Assembly: GCF_000715075.1 (NCBI RefSeq) | Contig: NC_134087.1 | Coordinates: forward strand, 105,067,161-105,131,160 | Length of the DNA stretch: 64,000 bases | Reading direction: 5' to 3' | Source: Nicotiana tabacum | Lineage: Eukaryota > Streptophyta > Magnoliopsida > Solanales > Solanaceae | Shown here: in pieces, positions 56,851-64,000 of the stretch | Numbering within the stretch: position 1 is the stretch's first letter | Layout of the letters: every line of letters starts with the position of its first letter | Translations under genes and position numbers: made by a program | The notes under the pieces: generated by a model | Told to the model about the DNA's origin: nothing | The model's database searches: none | Seen by the model: only the letters and a program-made list of their open reading frames with translations

Positions 56851-58132
56851 AATTTTGGACCCCACAGTTAAACTCTTGTTCGTCCTCGAGCGACTTAAAA
56901 TTAAGCGCATAGGCAAAAAATATCTTTCAAAACATACTCAAGCATCACACCAATAACAATGATTTATATCAACACTTAGAACCCATCATATGCACTCTTC
57001 ATACATTTCCTCATGTTTTAAACTCATGTCAAGATTATTTAAAATATTCATATGACTCTTTCTAACATCCTCGCCTCAAAATTTGACTCTAATACATTCC
57101 ACACTATGACTCACTTCTTGTGCCAACTCAAAAATCAAAGTCTCTACCAATCCTTTTTAAATCATGTGCCCTCACCAACAAATCACAGAGAGAAAGTAGT
57201 TCACACACTCAAATATAAGTTTAAGTATATTTTAAGGACTCTCAAATCGAAAGAAATTTCTCACTCTCACAAAAAAAACTCTTATGCCAGCCAAGTTCGT
57301 ACCACAAGTTTGCCCGTAATGTAAGTCTACTAATTTAAGCTCGCAAATTCTGGGATCAAGTAGGACTTTATAGGTTGTAATGTAGGAAAAGGGACGGGTA
57401 GGATATATTTGAGAAAATAGTGACTAACCTTCCTAAGCACTTTAATACATTACACTTCACTTTTAAGCATCTTCTTATCCTGACCAATTCGATGTCTTGC
57501 TATGAAACCATGCACATTTAGGCCCTTCTTCATTAGGCACATTAACATATAGATACTCACTAGTCTAGATAAAGATATGAAAGGTGTTATTTATTTTTTT
57601 TCTTTCATTCTCCTTAAGGTGGTATTTCTGGCTAGTAAGTTTTTTTTCTGTTATACACAAGTGCACCTTGTTGACCTTTCTATGGTTCTACTCAAAAGCT
57701 ACCCAATCTCTTTCTTTACTCTTCTAGCTACTTAAGTGCTTTCAGAGGTAAAGGTTTAATAAGATTTGATTAATAAAAAAGAGGATTCTGCTTGTAATGT
57801 AGTTGCCAACGAAAAGGTCTACATGTTCAAAAAGGGTGACTATAGATAATATTAGCATTGATAGGCAACTGGGCTAAATGGTCAATCAAAGAAAGCCAAT
57901 ATCACTTCCCAAACATACAAGACTTAATCATTTTGCTTTGACTCACACACGAGGCAAGTTGTAGCTTAGAAAGGATGGCACAGAGTACACCAAAATCTCA
58001 CCTCACACAATGCACATGACTCACTCAGGATGGTTCGTACCCAACTCTCAAGTTAGAGCAACTAGCACAATCATCATAAAATTTAAGCACATGAAAATTG
58101 ATCACAAGAGTTAAAAGATGAGCCTCGGTGTC
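56851..58132. other. AC-rich non-coding retroelement-like DNA
   Basis: Starts with TTCGTCCTCGAGCGACTT, which resembles the minus-strand end of a chromovirus polyprotein, but no domain can be read further on. The rest is stop-rich on both strands with a strong C-over-G bias on the plus strand. It is probably untranslated sequence of an older element. Confidence 0.35.
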
Positions 58133-61012
<2,880 letters not shown>

Positions 61013-64000
61013 TTCTCCTCCACCTAAATATACGTTCGTTCTCGAATGTGCCTAGAGTTGTTTCAAAAGCTATCAAATTACCGTGTAACCTCGCTATGCA
61101 TATACCCGGGGGGGGGATCCCACGTCACCCTATCCCATATAGATTTGATAACACAACATGATTGAAATTTCTTAATCCAACCTAGCCCTTAAGCGTTCGA
61201 ATCCAATTTCCACATCCAAAATTTTCTATAAGATCAGAATTTTGCATCTACACACTGTATAAGACTGAACATTCTGCATCAAGCCATAAACATAACTCAA
61301 GATAAAATCACATGATATACCATATAACTCAAATACTCATAGCAAAAACTTCTAATCACAGTAGCTGCTCAAAACAACCCAATACCGGTAATAAACCTCT
61401 TATCAAATAGAGCCTCGTTCTAACACCTTCATATACTGTCAACGATGAAAGAAACACACATAAACTCATAACCATTCGTCAGACCAACAAGTTGTGGAAC
61501 TCCCTTTCTTTTGATAGGAACTATAGCAAATTTCTAAGCCGATCAACATCAATATCCTTCCAAATATACTACAGTCTGATCCGATAGCACCCATTCTAGG
61601 TACAATGACCTCATCCAATCTAACATAATCACTCTAGTGACGTGAAACAATAACACAGTCTAAAGCCACAACTCGTGCAATCTGTGCACCAATAAGCAAC
61701 ATTCCACATGTACTCAATAATGGAAAATGACTCAGACGAAGGAACTATCTTGCAAGCTCAACAGGTACCACTACAAAGCAATGCTAAGAACCTATCACAC
61801 ACCGTATAACCAAAACATACGAATCTAACACAAAGGATCATGTCTCAACATAACTCGTCTACAATGCGTGACCCATCCAAATGCTGCTCCATATTATGTA
61901 CCTCGAACCACCCTGCTCAAAATCAATAATCACGCAAAATTCGACATTAATCACCCAAAGTGCATTACCATAATCACGGAGAGAAAATAACACAATACCA
62001 CAATCAGAAAAGAACATAGCCAATGTGCAATTAATCATGCAATACACAAATACTCATCTCGCTCAAATTCCGCTATAAAGCTCAAATAGAACCGCACTAT
62101 ATGTGCATATAACCAACGAATCACAACTCCTCGTCGCATAGAAGAGTAACTCATAGATCATTTCAGAACACGAATAAGCTCGACAACAACCAAATGGCAG
62201 ACCCCTCAGCAATAGCAGTATGGAGCCAACCAGTCCGACTCGGTGTAGAATACACATCCTAATTGGGCCTACAAATGGACCGCCAAATCAACTCTAGCCA
62301 CCCACAAATAGATAAATAATCCTCCGAAAGTCCACAATGACTGAATCATAACACATACTATCACCTGGCTAGCTTCGGCCACACTTCACTGTCCAAAACC
62401 ATACAACAATCTGCTCCTGAGAGCTCCTAGTCTCCAAATCCATAAAACACATGAATCACCATATCTGATCCCAACTCCACAACCTGAATGTGTTACACAT
62501 CTCTCATACATGATCATTGCGCGAGGAATACTTCTATAAGTCTTCTGTGCCACAAAGCAAAATTTGAACACCGCCAGTCGATAACTAGGAGAGTGCCGCA
62601 ATACCAATGAAATATCCATAAATCAAAACAACACCCCCTTCTGAAATGTATACTCTCATCAAGCCATACCAAATAGTAATGTTATTTACCTAGTCATCTG
62701 AAATTGTCCATGTTGCCTAAGGATTCATGACCTCTCCTTCGAAACTAAACAGTGATCTTACACATGCAAATCTCAATCCTACACAACACACTTCATATAC
62801 TATGCCATCATATGAAAAATACGAGAACTTCATAATACACTCTGAGTCACAAGCAACTACTCACTCAATTAGTCACGAACTTTCCATTTGATTTCATCCG
62901 GAGAAAATCACTATACATTACATGCTCCTCATGCTAGTAGAAAATATACATCTCAACCGTGGTAGAAACCATCGAGAACTCTCAGAAATCCATTTCCACA
63001 TAACCAAACCATCAGAACTGAATCTATCTAACTCAACCAAAACACGTAGGCCACCAGAACCCAAGAGTACCGCCACAAAACACCAGTAGAAACTCACTAC
63101 CTCATAAGGACCAAAAGAGCCAATCGCATCCATTACCATGCCGATCCAACCTATTACCAAGTTGTCCTATTTATCCTAGTTCCTTCTGAATTACCTTCAA
63201 ATTGATACTTCTCCTTGCCATAATACCACAATCCTCAACCAACACTCACCACACGAGACCCTAGCATAAACCACACCGCCCTAAGGCTCATAAGCAGTTG
63301 GATGCTCTCTTAATCACCCCAAAAGTACCACAATCGAGATACCCACTCTGAAGAGACCTTCTGCGAATCTAAATCCATTATCTTTGCCTTCCTGATACTG
63401 ATATGTAGAATTTTTAATGATATAGAAATGCCACAAGTCCTGACATCCTCCAATATGAATCTCAGTTTCTAGACAAATACACATCCTAAAGATTCCTAAT
63501 TGCCACACTCAAATCTTGAATTCATTTGAACCATTCTCGAGAGTCTTCCACTCTGCTCAAATCTCAATTAGACTGACCAAACGACTGGTGCCCCATTAGC
63601 ACTCCAACACACAAGAAACTAACTCCACCTTAATGCAACCAAATATATTCCTACTCCATACACATTACATCCTTTACCAGTAACAACTCAAATCGTTTCG
63701 TGATTCTCATATAGTCATAAAATTTACCCAGAATTTCCTTTACTCAAGTCATCCTTGATGTCACCCTCTGTAGAACATAACGCATTCACAAGTATACCTC
63801 AAATCAAAACCAATACAACACATAACCATGAAATCAACTTATCAATAGCAGAATCCCCCACTTGGCTCAAAGCCATAGATCAAAACACACCATAACTCCC
63901 AATGCCCATACTTTATTACAGCCATAATAGCGTAGTGAGATTCAACTGAATCCTCCATAAGTTTATGCAACACAAATAATATAATACGTCAAATCATTTG
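61013..64000 (-). other. internal region of the third LTR element, no gag-pol seen
   Basis: Starts with the polypurine tract and a segment (TTCGTTCTCGAATGTGCC) like the polyprotein ends of A and B, but no integrase, chromodomain or RT motif can be read in the next 3 kb on the minus strand. Short open frames show no family signature. Base use is AC-rich on the plus strand. Either this family has a long non-coding tail before its 3' LTR, or the element is non-autonomous. Confidence 0.45.

Noticed and set aside
61859..63508. Short minus-strand frames of 62-80 codons in the third element's internal region
   Set aside because: No family motif, no shared frame between them and stop-dense surroundings; not reported as genes.

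Overview
The window looks like repeat-rich intergenic DNA from a nuclear plant genome. It is most likely Solanaceae, probably Nicotiana, judging from LTR families that begin TGTCACGACCC, an RTE LINE ending in a TTG-rich tail, a SolS-like SINE and a Tat element with an antisense coiled-coil ORF. This assignment is from recognition, not from a search. Nearly every long reading frame belongs to a transposable element and nearly all are broken by stops and frameshifts. No host gene is certain; one 55-residue ORF at 12710-12877 behind a TATA box is the only candidate.

Layout. 1-9462: minus-strand Tat-lineage Ty3/gypsy element, with its 5' LTR at 8823-9462, gag, protease, RT, RNase H and integrase running leftwards, then a 150-bp-arm palindrome and a plus-strand antisense ORF; its 3' end is outside the window. 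9463-16188: low-copy-looking DNA with a 5'-truncated RTE LINE (10010-11634), a small SINE with a 13-bp target duplication (11901-12015), two copies of a 177-bp TIR element in opposite orientation (12139-12315, 15584-15759) and the small candidate gene. 16197-20019: hAT element with an 8-bp target duplication, holding a nested hAT-type non-autonomous element (16914-17425) with its own 8-bp duplication. 20063-21473: AT-rich Helitron-like DNA.

21694-36887: plus-strand L1 LINE split by a complete 10.4-kb minus-strand chromovirus (element A, 23034-33388); the L1 reading frame resumes on the far side. 37453-44239: a second, minus-strand L1 with a 16-bp target duplication. 44580-56850: an LTR of apparent Athila type, split near its start by a second complete 11.0-kb chromovirus (element B, 44650-55647). 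58133-61012: a third chromovirus-type LTR, followed to the window end by internal DNA with no recognisable gag-pol.

The window is a nesting series, so relative insertion order can be read directly: L1 before element A, Athila-like LTR before element B, outer hAT and its internal duplication before the nested hAT. Points most worth a second look are the palindrome between the convergent reading frames of the Tat element, stop codons that fall at CAG glutamine codons, chromovirus polyproteins whose stop codon lies inside the 3' LTR, a CpG-rich palindrome array just upstream of the LTR TATA box, and an hAT element whose transposase parts are in permuted order.
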